Assembly: GCF_002116905.1 (NCBI RefSeq)
Contig: NZ_CP015118.1
Location: forward strand, 6,200,001-6,264,000
From: Piscinibacter gummiphilus
GTDB lineage: Bacteria > Pseudomonadota > Gammaproteobacteria > Burkholderiales > Burkholderiaceae_C
DNA: 64,000 bases
Reading direction: 5' to 3'
The notes under the pieces are model-generated. The model worked only from the letters and a program-made list of their open reading frames with translations. It was not told the origin of the DNA and searched no databases. Positions 33,475 to 41,953 of this stretch are shown here, one piece after another. Numbering within the stretch: position 1 is the stretch's first letter; the number at the start of each line of letters is the position of its first letter. The translations under genes were made by a program, and so were the position numbers.

Positions 33475-34747
33475 ACCAGCGGGCCGCGTGCAGGCCGAGG
33501 CCGGTCGCCACGCTCGCGAACCGGTCGCCGCGCACCCCCTCCGCCGCCGGGAACGACGCGGCGATGCGCTCGGACAGCAGGCGCAGGCCGGTGGAGCCGC
33601 CGGTGAAGTACAGCGCGTCGATGCGCTCGGGCGCGAGGCCCGCCTGGGCCACGGTGTCGCGTGCGGCCTGCACGATGCGGTCGACGTCGCTGTCGAGCGC
33701 CGACGCCGCGGCCTGCTCGGTGAGCCGCACCGACAGGCGGTTCTCGACGACACCGAGGTCGATGTCCGTGTCGCCACCCAGGGCCACCGCGATCTTCGCG
33801 TCCTCCGCCCGTGCGGCCAGCTCGTGGCCCAGGCGTTCCGTCACCACCGTCATCAGTCGCTTGTGGTGCACCGGGTTGCCGTAGAACGGGCGCATGTTGC
33901 GCAGCTCGGCCACGCGCTGCGGCGTGTAGACGGTGTTGATCAGGTGCCACGTGGCGAGGTCGAAGTAGACGGTGCTGGGCACCTCCTTCGGCGGCGCGCC
34001 GTTGATGCTCGGGCCGAAGGCGCCGTGGCCGAACTCGCGCAGGATGCTCGCGAGTTCGACGCGCCGGTCGAAGTCGGTGCCGGCCACGTGCACGCCGTGG
34101 TTCGCGAGGATGTCGGCGCGGCGGTCGAGGTGGCGCGCGCGCTCGGGACCCACGCGCACCACGGAGAAGTCGGACGTGCCGCCGCCGATGTCGGCCACCA
34201 GCACCAGCCGCTCGGAGTCCACGCGGCTCTCGAAGTCGAAGGCCGCGGCGAGGGGCTCGTACTGGAAGTGCACGTCCTCGAAGCCGACGCTGCGCGCGGC
34301 CGCCTCGAGCGTGGCCTGGGCCTGGGCATCGCGCGCCGGGTCGTCGTCGACGAAAAACACCGGCCGGCCCAGCACGGCTTGCCGGATGGGACCGCCGGCC
34401 TCGCGTTCGGCGAGGGTCTTCAGGTGGCGCAGGTAGCCCGCGATGATGTCGAGGTACTTCACGCCGCGGCCGCCACCCACGTCGGTGGTCTGGTCGACGA
34501 AGTTGCTGCCGAGGATGCTTTTCATCGACCGCATCAGGCGGCCGTCGATGCCGTCGACGTACGCGGCCTGGGCCGCGCGGCCGAACGCGCGTGGCGGGCC
34601 GTCCTTGTCGTCGCGGCCCTCGGTGAAGTAGAAGACGGCCGTGGGCATCGTTCGGTGCCCGGGCTCCAGCTCGACGAGGCGCATGCCGTCCGCGGCCGGA
34701 ATGGCGATGGCCGAGTTGGAGGTGCCGAAGTCGATGGCGCAGTACAT
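33398..34747 (-). CDS. Hsp70-family chaperone-like protein (YegD-like)
   Basis: A 449-residue Hsp70 homologue limited mainly to the nucleotide-binding domain. Phosphate-1 motif AIDFGTSNSAIAI is at the N-terminus, phosphate-2 ADIGGGTSDFSVVR lies near 185, and adenosine motif YFTGGSTGLRLL near 395. It lacks the long substrate-binding and lid domains of DnaK, and its length matches the YegD group. I chose MYCAIDFGTSN at 34747 because that is where family homology begins; 32 upstream in-frame residues look non-coding. The last 25 residues are Ala/Gly-rich and overlap the convergent UPF0149 gene. Confidence 0.92.
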   Translation of the reverse strand: MYCAIDFGTSNSAIAIPAADGMRLVELEPGHRTMPTAVFYFTEGRDDKDGPPRAFGRAAQAAYVDGIDGRLMRSMKSILGSNFVDQTTDVGGGRGVKYLDIIAGYLRHLKTLAEREAGGPIRQAVLGRPVFFVDDDPARDAQAQATLEAAARSVGFEDVHFQYEPLAAAFDFESRVDSERLVLVADIGGGTSDFSVVRVGPERARHLDRRADILANHGVHVAGTDFDRRVELASILREFGHGAFGPSINGAPPKEVPSTVYFDLATWHLINTVYTPQRVAELRNMRPFYGNPVHHKRLMTVVTERLGHELAARAEDAKIAVALGGDTDIDLGVVENRLSVRLTEQAAASALDSDVDRIVQAARDTVAQAGLAPERIDALYFTGGSTGLRLLSERIAASFPAAEGVRGDRFASVATGLGLHAARWFSGAAAGGGPVAAGSAAARSPAAAG

Positions 34748-34845
34748 GGGGGAGGGGTGGTCAAACAGCGGGGGGCGCGATTGTACGGGGCTCCCGTGAA
34801 AGGCCGTACGATGCGCGGGCCGATCGATCCCACCGGAGTTCACCG

Positions 34846-35307
34846 ATGAACCGCCTCCTCGCCCCGTGGTGCCTCGCCGCCGCGCTCGTGACCACCACCC
34901 CGTGGGCCCTCGCCGCCGACAGCGGCAGCGGCTCCGACGCCCTCGCGACCGCCCGTGAACTCGTCGCGGCCAAGCGCTTCGACGCCGCCATCGAGTCGCT
35001 GCGCGAGGTCAACGACACCGGCAGCGCCGACTGGCAGAACCTGATGGGCTACAGCCTGCGCCGCAGCAAGACGCCGGACGTGGCGGCTGCGCAGAAGCAC
35101 TACGACACGGCGCTGCGCATCGACCCGAACCACCGCGGGGCGCTCGCCTACTCGGGCGAACTGGCGCTGATGAAGGGCGACCTGCCCACCGCCGAGCAGC
35201 GGCTGGCCCGGCTCGACAAGGTCTGCGCCCGCAAGTGCAGCGAGTACCTCGACCTCGAGGACGCGGTGAAGCGCTACAAGGTCAACGGCAAGTACGTGGG
35301 CTGGTAG
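34846..35307 (+). CDS. Exported TPR-repeat protein
   Basis: A 153-residue protein with a signal peptide (about residues 1-23, ending WALAA). At least two TPR-like units follow (DWQNLMGYSLRRSK, VAAAQKHYDTALRIDPNHRGALAYSGELALMKGDLPTAEQRLARLD). Two cysteines in VCARKCSEY could form a disulfide in the periplasm. Such small periplasmic TPR proteins act as protein-interaction scaffolds. It is divergent from the Hsp70-like gene with 98 bases between, and converges with the YdgA-like gene. No operon partner is present, so its client is unknown. Confidence 0.85.
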   Translation: MNRLLAPWCLAAALVTTTPWALAADSGSGSDALATARELVAAKRFDAAIESLREVNDTGSADWQNLMGYSLRRSKTPDVAAAQKHYDTALRIDPNHRGALAYSGELALMKGDLPTAEQRLARLDKVCARKCSEYLDLEDAVKRYKVNGKYVGW

Positions 35308-35340
35308 GCCCGCGCACCCGCCGCTCGACACCAGGTCACG

Positions 35341-36828
35341 TCACTTGGCGATCATGCCCAGCGGCACGTTCATCGGCTGGTCGTTGACCTTGAGCAAACC
35401 GCCTTCGAACGCGGCCTTCGACACCACCGCCTGGCCTTCGCGCACCACGTAGCCCTTTGCGACGAAGTCGTCGAGGGCCGCGTTGATCATCGCCATGGTC
35501 CGGGCCACGGTCTCGTCGGCCGGCGCGACACCGGCGTTGGCCTGCGTGGCCACGACCTTCTTCACCACCTGCTCGATCCAGCCGTCCTCCACCTTGAACG
35601 TGGCGGCACCGTAGCCCTTGGTGCCCAGCAGCGCGGGCAGCGGCAGCGCGGCGTCGGCTTCCGTGACACCCTTCGTGCCCAGGCGGTACGACAGCTCCGC
35701 GGTCTTGCCGCCCAGGCGCACGGCCAGGCGGTCGAGGCCGTACTCGGGGTTGTGCACCAGCAGGGTGGCGAGGCCCTTCTGCAGGTCGGCGGCCAGCGCC
35801 GCGGCTTCGCGCATGGCGGCCTCTTCGCCGGGCTTGTGGCAGCTGAACGAGGACTGCATCGCGCGGTTGAGCAGCTCCTGGTAGGTGGCGCCGTGCAGGC
35901 GGCTCAGCGAGACCTGCATGTCGATCTGCTCGATCGCGAAGTCGTCGACGCGGCCCGACATGCCCATCTTGCTGACGGCCGACCACAGGCCCTGGGCGTC
36001 GACCTTCGCCTCGGAGTCGAACACGAGCTTCTCGAAGCGCACGTCCACCACCTTGCCGCCGGCCGGCGCCAGCGCGAACGCGATGTTGTCGATGCCGCCG
36101 GTGCTGCGCCCCGGCGCGAGCAGCAGCGAGGCGTCGGGCTGCGGCGACACCTCGCCCTGCAGCGCGATGCGGCCCACGCGCAACGTGCCGTTGGCCTGCT
36201 CGGAAGCGAAGTTGACGCTGAGCCCGGGGGCCTCGAACACGTACGATCCGCCGGCGCCCAGGCCGCCCGTCAGGCTGCCGCGCGCGGTGGCCTTCAGGCC
36301 CTGCCAGTCGATGTCGCCCTTGCCCGCCTCGGCGTACTTGAACGGCGGGCTGGTCAGTTCGGAGACATAGGTGCCGCCGAAGCCCAGGACGGTGTGCACC
36401 TGGACGAACGGCTTGTCGCCGAAGAGGCGCGCCAGCTGCGCGGCGGCCTCGGGCGGCAGCACGAATTCGGTGTCGATGGTGGCGAGGCCCAGGCCCTTGC
36501 CGCCGGGCAGCGGGCCGTGACGCACCTGGTCGCGCCAGGTGATCTGCAGCGGCTTGCCTGCGGGCGCGCCGTCGACGGCCGGCTGCAGCGCGGGGGCGTC
36601 GAGGCTCGGAGTGCAGCCGATGTCGAGGGTCACCGTGTGGACGGAGCTGAAGAGGCCCTTGCTGACGCTGTTCTCGACCACCTTGATGCCGGGGAAGGGC
36701 GCGAGGAGCGCCGCCGTCTGCGACTGGAGCTCGCGGGTCACCTTGCCGCCCGACCAGGCCGCGAAGCCCACGCCGCCGCCGGCCACCACCGCCACGAGCG
36801 CGACCGCGCCCACCACTGCCTTGTTCAT
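35341..36828 (-). CDS. YdgA-like DUF945 protein
   Basis: A 495-residue protein with an N-terminal membrane anchor or signal (VVGAVALVAVVAGGGVGFAAW), then a long beta-rich periplasmic region. The family hallmarks are visible: SVSKGLFSSVHTVTLD after the anchor (compare the common RGLFSS pattern), ITWRDQVRHGPLPG and a C-terminal DFVAKGYVVREG. DUF945/YdgA proteins are inner-membrane-anchored proteins of uncertain function. The start MNKAVVG has GGGAGAGACG just upstream; a 33-residue upstream extension is not signal-like. It stands alone between dadA and the TPR gene. Confidence 0.85.
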   Translation of the reverse strand: MNKAVVGAVALVAVVAGGGVGFAAWSGGKVTRELQSQTAALLAPFPGIKVVENSVSKGLFSSVHTVTLDIGCTPSLDAPALQPAVDGAPAGKPLQITWRDQVRHGPLPGGKGLGLATIDTEFVLPPEAAAQLARLFGDKPFVQVHTVLGFGGTYVSELTSPPFKYAEAGKGDIDWQGLKATARGSLTGGLGAGGSYVFEAPGLSVNFASEQANGTLRVGRIALQGEVSPQPDASLLLAPGRSTGGIDNIAFALAPAGGKVVDVRFEKLVFDSEAKVDAQGLWSAVSKMGMSGRVDDFAIEQIDMQVSLSRLHGATYQELLNRAMQSSFSCHKPGEEAAMREAAALAADLQKGLATLLVHNPEYGLDRLAVRLGGKTAELSYRLGTKGVTEADAALPLPALLGTKGYGAATFKVEDGWIEQVVKKVVATQANAGVAPADETVARTMAMINAALDDFVAKGYVVREGQAVVSKAAFEGGLLKVNDQPMNVPLGMIAK

Positions 36829-36945
36829 CGTCTCTCCCTGCTGATCTGATCGTGTTCGTCCGTCCGGGCCCGATGGCCGGCGGTGCGGCAGTGTAAGAGC
36901 GCCCCCCGCGGAACACGGGTGGCGCAAGTCACACGCGGGCCCCCG

Positions 36946-38220
36946 CTAACGGGGGATGCCGCAGAACGTGAAGGCCACGTCGGGCCGGCGGCCGTCGAGC
37001 AGTTCCGCGAGCGCGAGGCCCGAACCCGCGCCGTGGGTCCAGCCGAGCGTGCCGTGGCCCGCGTTGACCCAGAGGTTCGCGAGGCGGGTGCGCCCGATCA
37101 AGGGACGGTTGTCGGGGGTGCTCGGGCGCAGGCCCGCCCAGAAGTGCGGCTCCGAGCGGTCGGCCACGCCCGGGAACAGCACCTCGTAGCGATCGACGAG
37201 CTGCTGGCAGCGCACGCGCGCGGTCGGGCTGTCCAGGCCGGTGTCGTAGCCGGCCATCTCGGCGGTGCCGGCGATGCGCACGTGGTCGCCGAGCCGGCTG
37301 ATGGCGATCTTGTAGGCGTCGTCGATCAGGCTCACGACACTCGCCTCCTGCGGGCGCTTCAACCGCAGCGTGGCCGAGTAGCCCTTGGTCGGGTAGATGT
37401 CGAGGTCGAGGCCCAGCGGGCGCAGCACGGGCGCCGTGAAGCTGCCGAGGGCCGCGATGTACGCGTCGGCCGTCAGCGTGCGCCGGTCGCCGGTGGCCCG
37501 TTCGGTGACGCGCACAGCGGTGGCACGGTCGCCGTCACGGTCGATCCCGGCGATGTCGTGGCCGTGGAAGAAGGTGACGCCCCGGTCCGCACACAGGCGG
37601 GCGAGCGCCTGCGTGAACACCCGCGCGTCGCCCGACTCGTCGGTGGGCGTGTAGGTGCCGCCGCACAGGCCCGGCACGTGGCGCAGCGCGGGCTCCACCT
37701 GCAGCACCTCGGTGCGGTCGAGCACGCGGCGGTCCACGCCGTGGCTGCGCATCAGCCGGGACGCGGCCGCGCCGGTGACGAAGTCGTGTTCGGAGGTGAA
37801 GAGGTGCAGGATGCCGCGCTCGAGGCGGTGGAACGAGATGCCGGTCTCGGCCACCATCGCCTTCAGCGCCTCGTGGCTGTACCGGCCGAGCGCGACGAGT
37901 TCGCCCACGTTGCGCCGGAACGCGGGCATCGTGCATTGCGTGAGGAACCGCAGGCCCCACCGCCACTGGTACCAGTCGAGCTGCGGGCGGAACAGCAGCG
38001 GGGCGTCGTCGCGGGCCAGCCACTTGAGCACCTTCATCGGCGCGGCCGGATGGGCCCAGGGCTCGCAGAAGCTGACCGAGACCTGGGCGCCGTTGGCGAA
38101 GCTGGTCTCGAGTGCGGCGCCGGGCTGGCGGTCGACCACCACCACCTCGTGGCCGCGCTGAAGCAGGTGCCAGGCGGTGCTCACGCCGATGATGCCCGCC
38201 CCGAGGACGACGACCTTCAT
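36946..38220 (-). CDS. dadA: D-amino acid dehydrogenase, small subunit type
   Basis: A 424-residue FAD-dependent oxidoreductase of the DadA group. The dinucleotide-binding motif VVLGAGIIGVSTAWHLLQRGHEVVVVD is at the N-terminus (GxGxxG at 7-12). NGAQVSVSFCEPWAHP and FWAGLRPSTPDNRPLIG with NAGHGTLGWTHGAGSG at the C-terminus are closely DadA-like. The enzyme oxidises D-amino acids (classically D-alanine) to keto acids and passes electrons to the respiratory chain at the inner membrane. No alanine racemase is adjacent, unlike in enterobacteria. A small hypothetical gene lies 82 bases upstream on the same strand. Confidence 0.93.
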   Translation of the reverse strand: MKVVVLGAGIIGVSTAWHLLQRGHEVVVVDRQPGAALETSFANGAQVSVSFCEPWAHPAAPMKVLKWLARDDAPLLFRPQLDWYQWRWGLRFLTQCTMPAFRRNVGELVALGRYSHEALKAMVAETGISFHRLERGILHLFTSEHDFVTGAAASRLMRSHGVDRRVLDRTEVLQVEPALRHVPGLCGGTYTPTDESGDARVFTQALARLCADRGVTFFHGHDIAGIDRDGDRATAVRVTERATGDRRTLTADAYIAALGSFTAPVLRPLGLDLDIYPTKGYSATLRLKRPQEASVVSLIDDAYKIAISRLGDHVRIAGTAEMAGYDTGLDSPTARVRCQQLVDRYEVLFPGVADRSEPHFWAGLRPSTPDNRPLIGRTRLANLWVNAGHGTLGWTHGAGSGLALAELLDGRRPDVAFTFCGIPR

Positions 38221-38302
38221 GGCGTGCCCGTTCGTGCCGGCACGGCGGCCGGTCCGCGGCGAAGGTGACGCCGCGGCCTATCGCGGAGCAGGGAGCGGGG
38301 GA

Positions 38303-38527
38303 TCAGCGCGCGCCCGAATGTCGGTGGGCATCGGCCGGCGCCCGCCGGGGCATCGCGCTGCGGGCGGGCGGCGAGGCGTTGCCCGACATCCACAGGTTGG
38401 CCGCATCGACGCTGTGGGCGCGCGTGAACGGCGCCAGCCCGACGTCCTCGGCGCCGAGCAGCAGCGCGCCGGCCACCGCCGCTGCGGCCGTGCCGGAAGT
38501 GAGGAGTTGTCGGGGCGTGATGTGCAT
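38303..38527 (-). CDS. Small hypothetical protein with hydrophobic N-terminus
   Basis: I do not recognise this 74-residue protein. It has a basic start (MHITPRQLL), one hydrophobic segment (SGTAAAAVAGALLLGAE) that may be a signal or anchor, and a polar tail ending PADAHRHSGAR. The ATG is preceded by GGGAGATCGCC, a good ribosome site, and that is the main reason for calling it. It lies upstream of dadA on the same strand. There is no recognisable domain; it may be a spurious frame. Confidence 0.45.
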   Translation of the reverse strand: MHITPRQLLTSGTAAAAVAGALLLGAEDVGLAPFTRAHSVDAANLWMSGNASPPARSAMPRRAPADAHRHSGAR

Positions 38528-38728
38528 GGCGATCTCCCGCGGCCCGGATGTTTCGGGGGCCAGCCATGAAGTTACGCTGCCACCCTGGCGCTCGCCATCC
38601 CCATTCGGGACGAGTTCGTGTAGGACAACGCCGACAGACACGCAATTGGCGGGATCCCTGCCTCTGTTCATTTCTTTGCCCTCGCGGTCGCCCTTGCACA
38701 CTGAAGGCGAACCACAGGGACCAACACG

Positions 38729-38935
38729 ATGAACTTCATGCCACGCTGGGCCTGGCTGCAACAGGCCGTCCGCACCACCCCCCGCACCCGCGACGACGCC
38801 GATGCCGCGGACATGGGCACGGCATTCGGCCTCGACGCGAGCTTCCGCGACGAACCCGAGGTGCGCCAGGAACCGCCGCCGTGGTCGGCCGCCCCCCGCC
38901 TGTCTCGCCACACCGGGCTGCCGCGCCGCGATTGA
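38729..38935 (+). CDS. Small hypothetical protein
   Basis: I do not recognise this 68-residue protein. It starts MNFMPRWAWLQQAVRTT and has an acidic middle (RDDADAADMGTAFGLD) and a basic Pro-rich end. It has no signal or transmembrane segment. AGGGA lies about 10 bases before the ATG. The gene stands alone between two divergent transcription units; the 201-base gap upstream contains nothing else I can name. Codon use is similar to the neighbours, which gives modest support. Confidence 0.45.
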   Translation: MNFMPRWAWLQQAVRTTPRTRDDADAADMGTAFGLDASFRDEPEVRQEPPPWSAAPRLSRHTGLPRRD

Positions 38936-38955
38936 CCTGAACGACTCCGTCCAGA

Positions 38956-38975
38956 TGTGAACCCTTGCGTTCACA
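38956..38975. promoter_or_regulatory. Palindrome TGTGAAC-N6-GTTCACA, candidate TetR operator
   Basis: Perfect 7-base inverted arms with a 6-base spacer lie 31-50 bases upstream of the tetR start. The right arm overlaps the putative -35 hexamer TTCACA (38970-38975). Binding there would block RNA polymerase, the usual autorepression geometry of TetR regulators. Confidence 0.65.
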
Positions 38976-38999
38976 CCGTGGACGGTCCGGCCATACAAT
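38970..38999 (+). promoter_or_regulatory. Promoter of tetR-type gene, leaderless transcript likely
   Basis: A -35 TTCACA (38970-38975) and -10 TACAAT (38994-38999) are spaced by 18 bases, each one mismatch from consensus. The ATG at 39006 lies seven bases after the -10 box, where transcription would begin. No ribosome-binding site fits in between, so the mRNA is probably leaderless. Confidence 0.6.
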
Positions 39000-39005
39000 T
39001 CCCGG

Positions 39006-39617
39006 ATGGCCAAGGTTTCTTTCCGTGAACAGGTGTTGCGCGTCCGCGAGGATGCGATCGTGTCGTCGGTGAACCGGCTGCTCGCGGAAAAGGGGTTCGA
39101 GGCGATGACCGTGGACGAGGTCGCCGCCGACGTGGGCATCGCGAAGGCCAGCCTCTACAAGCACTTCCCGTCGAAGGAACTGCTGGCCGCCGCGGCCATG
39201 GTCAAGGTGCTGGAGCGTGCGCTCGCCTTCCTCGAAACCACCGCCAAGGCAAGCCCGGAGCTGCCGCCGGTCGACCGCCTGAAGGCCGTGGTGCGGTGGT
39301 GCCTCGAGGTGCAGCTGGCCGGCGAGATGCCGTCGCTGCCGTCGCAGAACTCCGCGCTGCGCACCACCCTCATGGGCCACACGCCGTACCTCGACCGCCT
39401 GATGACGGTCAGCGAAACGCTCGGCGAATGGATCGTCGCGGCCCAGGCGGCCGGCGACGTGGACGCCACGCTGCCCGCCGAGGTCGTGCTCTACACGCTG
39501 TTCGCCCGCGCCTGCGATCCGGTGCTGGGCGTGCTGAAGGCCGGCGGCCAGTACACCGACGAGCAGGTCATCGACCTGCTCGTGCGCACCTGCTTCGGAG
39601 GCTTGGCCGCGCGCTGA
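39006..39617 (+). CDS. TetR-family transcriptional regulator
   Basis: A 203-residue TetR/AcrR regulator. The DNA-binding domain covers about 14-62 (AIVSSVNRLLAEKGFEAMTVDEVAADVGIAKASLYKHF is read here in parts: TVDEVAADVGIAKASLYKHF holds the helix-turn-helix). The C-terminal helical ligand-binding domain spans 70-200 and contains one pocket-like cysteine in RWCLEV. The protein begins at the first codon after the -10 box, consistent with leaderless translation. A perfect palindrome overlaps its promoter, so autorepression is likely. Targets other than itself are not evident; the adjacent universal stress gene is convergent. Confidence 0.93.
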   Translation: MAKVSFREQVLRVREDAIVSSVNRLLAEKGFEAMTVDEVAADVGIAKASLYKHFPSKELLAAAAMVKVLERALAFLETTAKASPELPPVDRLKAVVRWCLEVQLAGEMPSLPSQNSALRTTLMGHTPYLDRLMTVSETLGEWIVAAQAAGDVDATLPAEVVLYTLFARACDPVLGVLKAGGQYTDEQVIDLLVRTCFGGLAAR

Positions 39618-39632
39618 GGTTCGTGGGTTCGT

Positions 39633-40055
39633 TCAGCGCACCAGCAGCACGGGCGTGTCGCAGTGGCCGAGCACCTTGACGGCCACCGACCCCATCAGCA
39701 GCGACGCCACGGCCCCGTGCCCGCGCGAGCCCATGATGAGCAGGTCGAACTTGCCCTGCTTCGCGACCTTGCCGATCACGTCGGCCGCATGGCCCACCTT
39801 GCTGACGAAGTCGGCGTTCAGCGACTGCTTCTTGAAGAACGAGCGGATGGGCTTGAACACACGCTCGGCCTCCTCGTCGTAGTAGGAGTCGAGCAGTTCC
39901 TTGCTGACGCTGGACGCGGCCCGCGCCGGCACCGCGGCCACGGCGTGCAGCACCACGTACTCCTGGTGGCCCTCGATGAACTCGGGGTGCGAGGCCAGGT
40001 AGTCGAGCACCCGGCGGGTGTAGGGGCTGCCGTCGGCGGCGATCAGGATCTTCAT
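39633..40055 (-). CDS. Universal stress protein UspA family
   Basis: A 140-residue single Usp domain. The fold starts MKILIAADGSPYTRRVLDYLA, and the ATP-binding signature G-x2-G-x9-G-S is present in MGSRGHGAVASLLMGSVA, followed by HCDTPVLLVR. Proteins of this size with the glycine motif bind ATP and help cells survive stress; partners are unknown. It is convergent with tetR with 15 bases between, and follows the phosphoesterase gene on the same strand by 79 bases. No regulatory element is evident. Confidence 0.93.
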   Translation of the reverse strand: MKILIAADGSPYTRRVLDYLASHPEFIEGHQEYVVLHAVAAVPARAASSVSKELLDSYYDEEAERVFKPIRSFFKKQSLNADFVSKVGHAADVIGKVAKQGKFDLLIMGSRGHGAVASLLMGSVAVKVLGHCDTPVLLVR

Positions 40056-40134
40056 GGGCTCTCCGGGAGGTGTCTCAGGAGAATCGAGTGTTGCACACCC
40101 GCGCGGCCCGGACCCCGACCCGCGTCAAGTCCCG

Positions 40135-40971
40135 TCAGGGCACCTCGACGACGAAGCCTTCCTGGAACCCCTCCTGCTCGCCCTTGCCGCGGTAGCCCAG
40201 CGTGTTCGCCACGACACGGCACGAGAACGGCCGGCCCTCCGACTCGCCCGACACGACGTAGTCGTTCGGGCAGTGGAGGTGACCGTGCATCCACACCTGG
40301 GCCGCGGGCAGGAAGTCGTCCATCGCGTTGCAGAACCCGGCCGTGCCCGGCGTGAGTCCGTAGCGCGGGTCGGCGCTGCGCAACGACGGGGCGAAGTGCG
40401 TGACGACCACGGTGGTGCCGTCGAACGGCACGGCCAGCGCCTGCCGCAGCCAGGCCTGGCAGTCGAGGGAGAGTTCGCGGATGTCCTCGGCCAGCATCTG
40501 TTCGCCATCGCGCAGCGTCGTGTACTTGCGCAGGTAGAAGTTCGCGGCGCGGAAGGCCTTCTCGCGGGCCTGCAGCTGCTTCGTGACGGTGGTTTCGGAC
40601 ACAGCCAGCGCGTCGAAGTCGCTCCACAGCGTGGTGCCCACGAAACGCACCGGCCCGATCTCGATCACCTCGCGGTCCAGCCACTCGATGCCGAGGTGCT
40701 CGCATGTCTGCCGCAGGCGGCGCTTCGCGGGCTCGAACTCCAGCGAGTCGTACTCGTGGTTGCCGGGCACGTACAGCACGCGCGGCCACTGGTCGCCGAA
40801 GCGTTTCGGGGAGAAGCGGCCGAGGCCGAAGTCGTCGGTGGTCAGATCGGACCCCGCCTGGTACGAGCCGATGTCGCCGGCCAGCACGAGCACGTCGACA
40901 TCGGTGCCCGGCTGCGGCACGAAGTCGGGGTAACGCTCGAGGTGCAGGTCGGAGAGGAGTTGGATGCGCAT
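40135..40971 (-). CDS. Metallophosphoesterase
   Basis: A 278-residue calcineurin-like phosphoesterase with all metal motifs: SDLHLERYP (D8, H10), LAGDIG, PGNHEYD, VVTHFAP and HGHLH. These residues bind two metals that hydrolyse phosphate mono- or diesters; the natural substrate is unknown. It has no signal peptide and is cytosolic. Only four bases separate its start from the stop of the LysR gene upstream on the same strand, so the two may be co-transcribed. Confidence 0.92.
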   Translation of the reverse strand: MRIQLLSDLHLERYPDFVPQPGTDVDVLVLAGDIGSYQAGSDLTTDDFGLGRFSPKRFGDQWPRVLYVPGNHEYDSLEFEPAKRRLRQTCEHLGIEWLDREVIEIGPVRFVGTTLWSDFDALAVSETTVTKQLQAREKAFRAANFYLRKYTTLRDGEQMLAEDIRELSLDCQAWLRQALAVPFDGTTVVVTHFAPSLRSADPRYGLTPGTAGFCNAMDDFLPAAQVWMHGHLHCPNDYVVSGESEGRPFSCRVVANTLGYRGKGEQEGFQEGFVVEVP

Positions 40972-40975
40972 CGGC

Positions 40976-41869
40976 CTATTTTCCCCGGGCCGCGATGCCC
41001 AGGCAGGCGATCAGCTGGTCGCGCAGCGCGTGCTGGCCGGCGGGCACGGCGAGGCCGACGCCCACGGCCAGTTCGTCGCCCTCGGCCAGCGTGCGGTACA
41101 CCACCCCCGCACGCCGCAGGCCCGCGAAGGAGGAGGGCAGCAGCGCCAGCCCGCGCCCGTGCGCCACCTCGGCGAGCAGCACGTGGTGGTCGGCCGGTTC
41201 CTTGAGCCAGCGCGGCACGAACCGGTGCCGCGTGAAGACGTGCTGGCAGTGGTCGAAGAATGCGGGCTGGCGCGCCCGCTCGAACCAGAAGACGGGTTCG
41301 CCGCCCAGGTCGTCGAGCCGGACGACCTTGCGGCGGGCCAGCCGGTGGGCCGAGGACATCGCCACCCGCATCGGCAGGCGATCGAGTTCCAGCACGTCCA
41401 GGCCCGCCGCCTCGGTGGGCAGGGCGATGACGGCCGCCTTCAGCTTGCCGCCCCGCAGTTGCCGCACGAGCCGGGGCGACGTCTCGGACACCGTGGACAC
41501 GGCGGTGCCGGGATGGGCTGCCTCGATGCGGTCACGCAGCCCGGCGAACCAGGCCGGCTCGACGGCGGTGGTCAGGCCGAGCCGCAGCGTGGCCGGCAGC
41601 TCCGGGCGGGCGAGGCTCGCCTCGGCGTCGCGCAGCAGCTTCGCCACGCCGCGTGCGTAGGGCAGCAGCGTGCGGCCTGCCTCGGTGAGGCTCACCCCCG
41701 TCGTGCCCCGGTCGAACAGGCGCGTGCCCAGGCGCTCCTCGAGTTCGCGGATGGCCCGGCTCAGCGGGGGCTGCGAAAGGTGCAGGGTCTCGGCGGCCTG
41801 GCGGAAGCTCAGCGTGTCGGCGACCGCGAGGAAGAGGGCGAGCGAGCGGGAATCCAGGCGGGAGGACAT
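40976..41869 (-). CDS. LysR-family regulator beside carboxymuconolactone decarboxylase gene
   Basis: A 297-residue LysR-type regulator. The winged helix-turn-helix at 8-65 reads LALFLAVADTLSFRQAAETL, then LSQPPLSRAIRELEERLG. The effector domain covers about 92-290 with LRLGLTTAVEP and a GRGLALLPSS loop. The LSQPPLSRQI-type helix is typical of the CatR/BenM-like branch that controls aromatic degradation. It is divergent from the carboxymuconolactone-decarboxylase-like gene with 84 bases between, the standard LysR arrangement. GGAGGA precedes the start. Confidence 0.93.
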   Translation of the reverse strand: MSSRLDSRSLALFLAVADTLSFRQAAETLHLSQPPLSRAIRELEERLGTRLFDRGTTGVSLTEAGRTLLPYARGVAKLLRDAEASLARPELPATLRLGLTTAVEPAWFAGLRDRIEAAHPGTAVSTVSETSPRLVRQLRGGKLKAAVIALPTEAAGLDVLELDRLPMRVAMSSAHRLARRKVVRLDDLGGEPVFWFERARQPAFFDHCQHVFTRHRFVPRWLKEPADHHVLLAEVAHGRGLALLPSSFAGLRRAGVVYRTLAEGDELAVGVGLAVPAGQHALRDQLIACLGIAARGK

Positions 41870-41896
41870 ATCAAAAAGGTATCACGAACCCGGTCA

Positions 41897-41925
41897 TTCA
41901 CGGCGGGCGGCGGTGTTCCTACAGT
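41897..41925 (+). promoter_or_regulatory. Putative promoter of the carboxymuconolactone-decarboxylase gene
   Basis: TTCACG (41897-41902) and TACAGT (41920-41925) with a 17-base spacer lie in the divergent LysR gap. The predicted start is about 20 bases before the AGGAG ribosome site. Each box has two mismatches to consensus, consistent with activator dependence. Confidence 0.45.
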
Positions 41926-41953
41926 GGCCCTCATCGCAACCCAGGAGCCTTCG

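Noticed and set aside
38303..39139. Longer 278-residue minus-strand frame covering the small gene and tetR promoter
   Set aside because: It would run through the tetR promoter and 5' end with no domain; only the last 74 codons have a good ribosome site.
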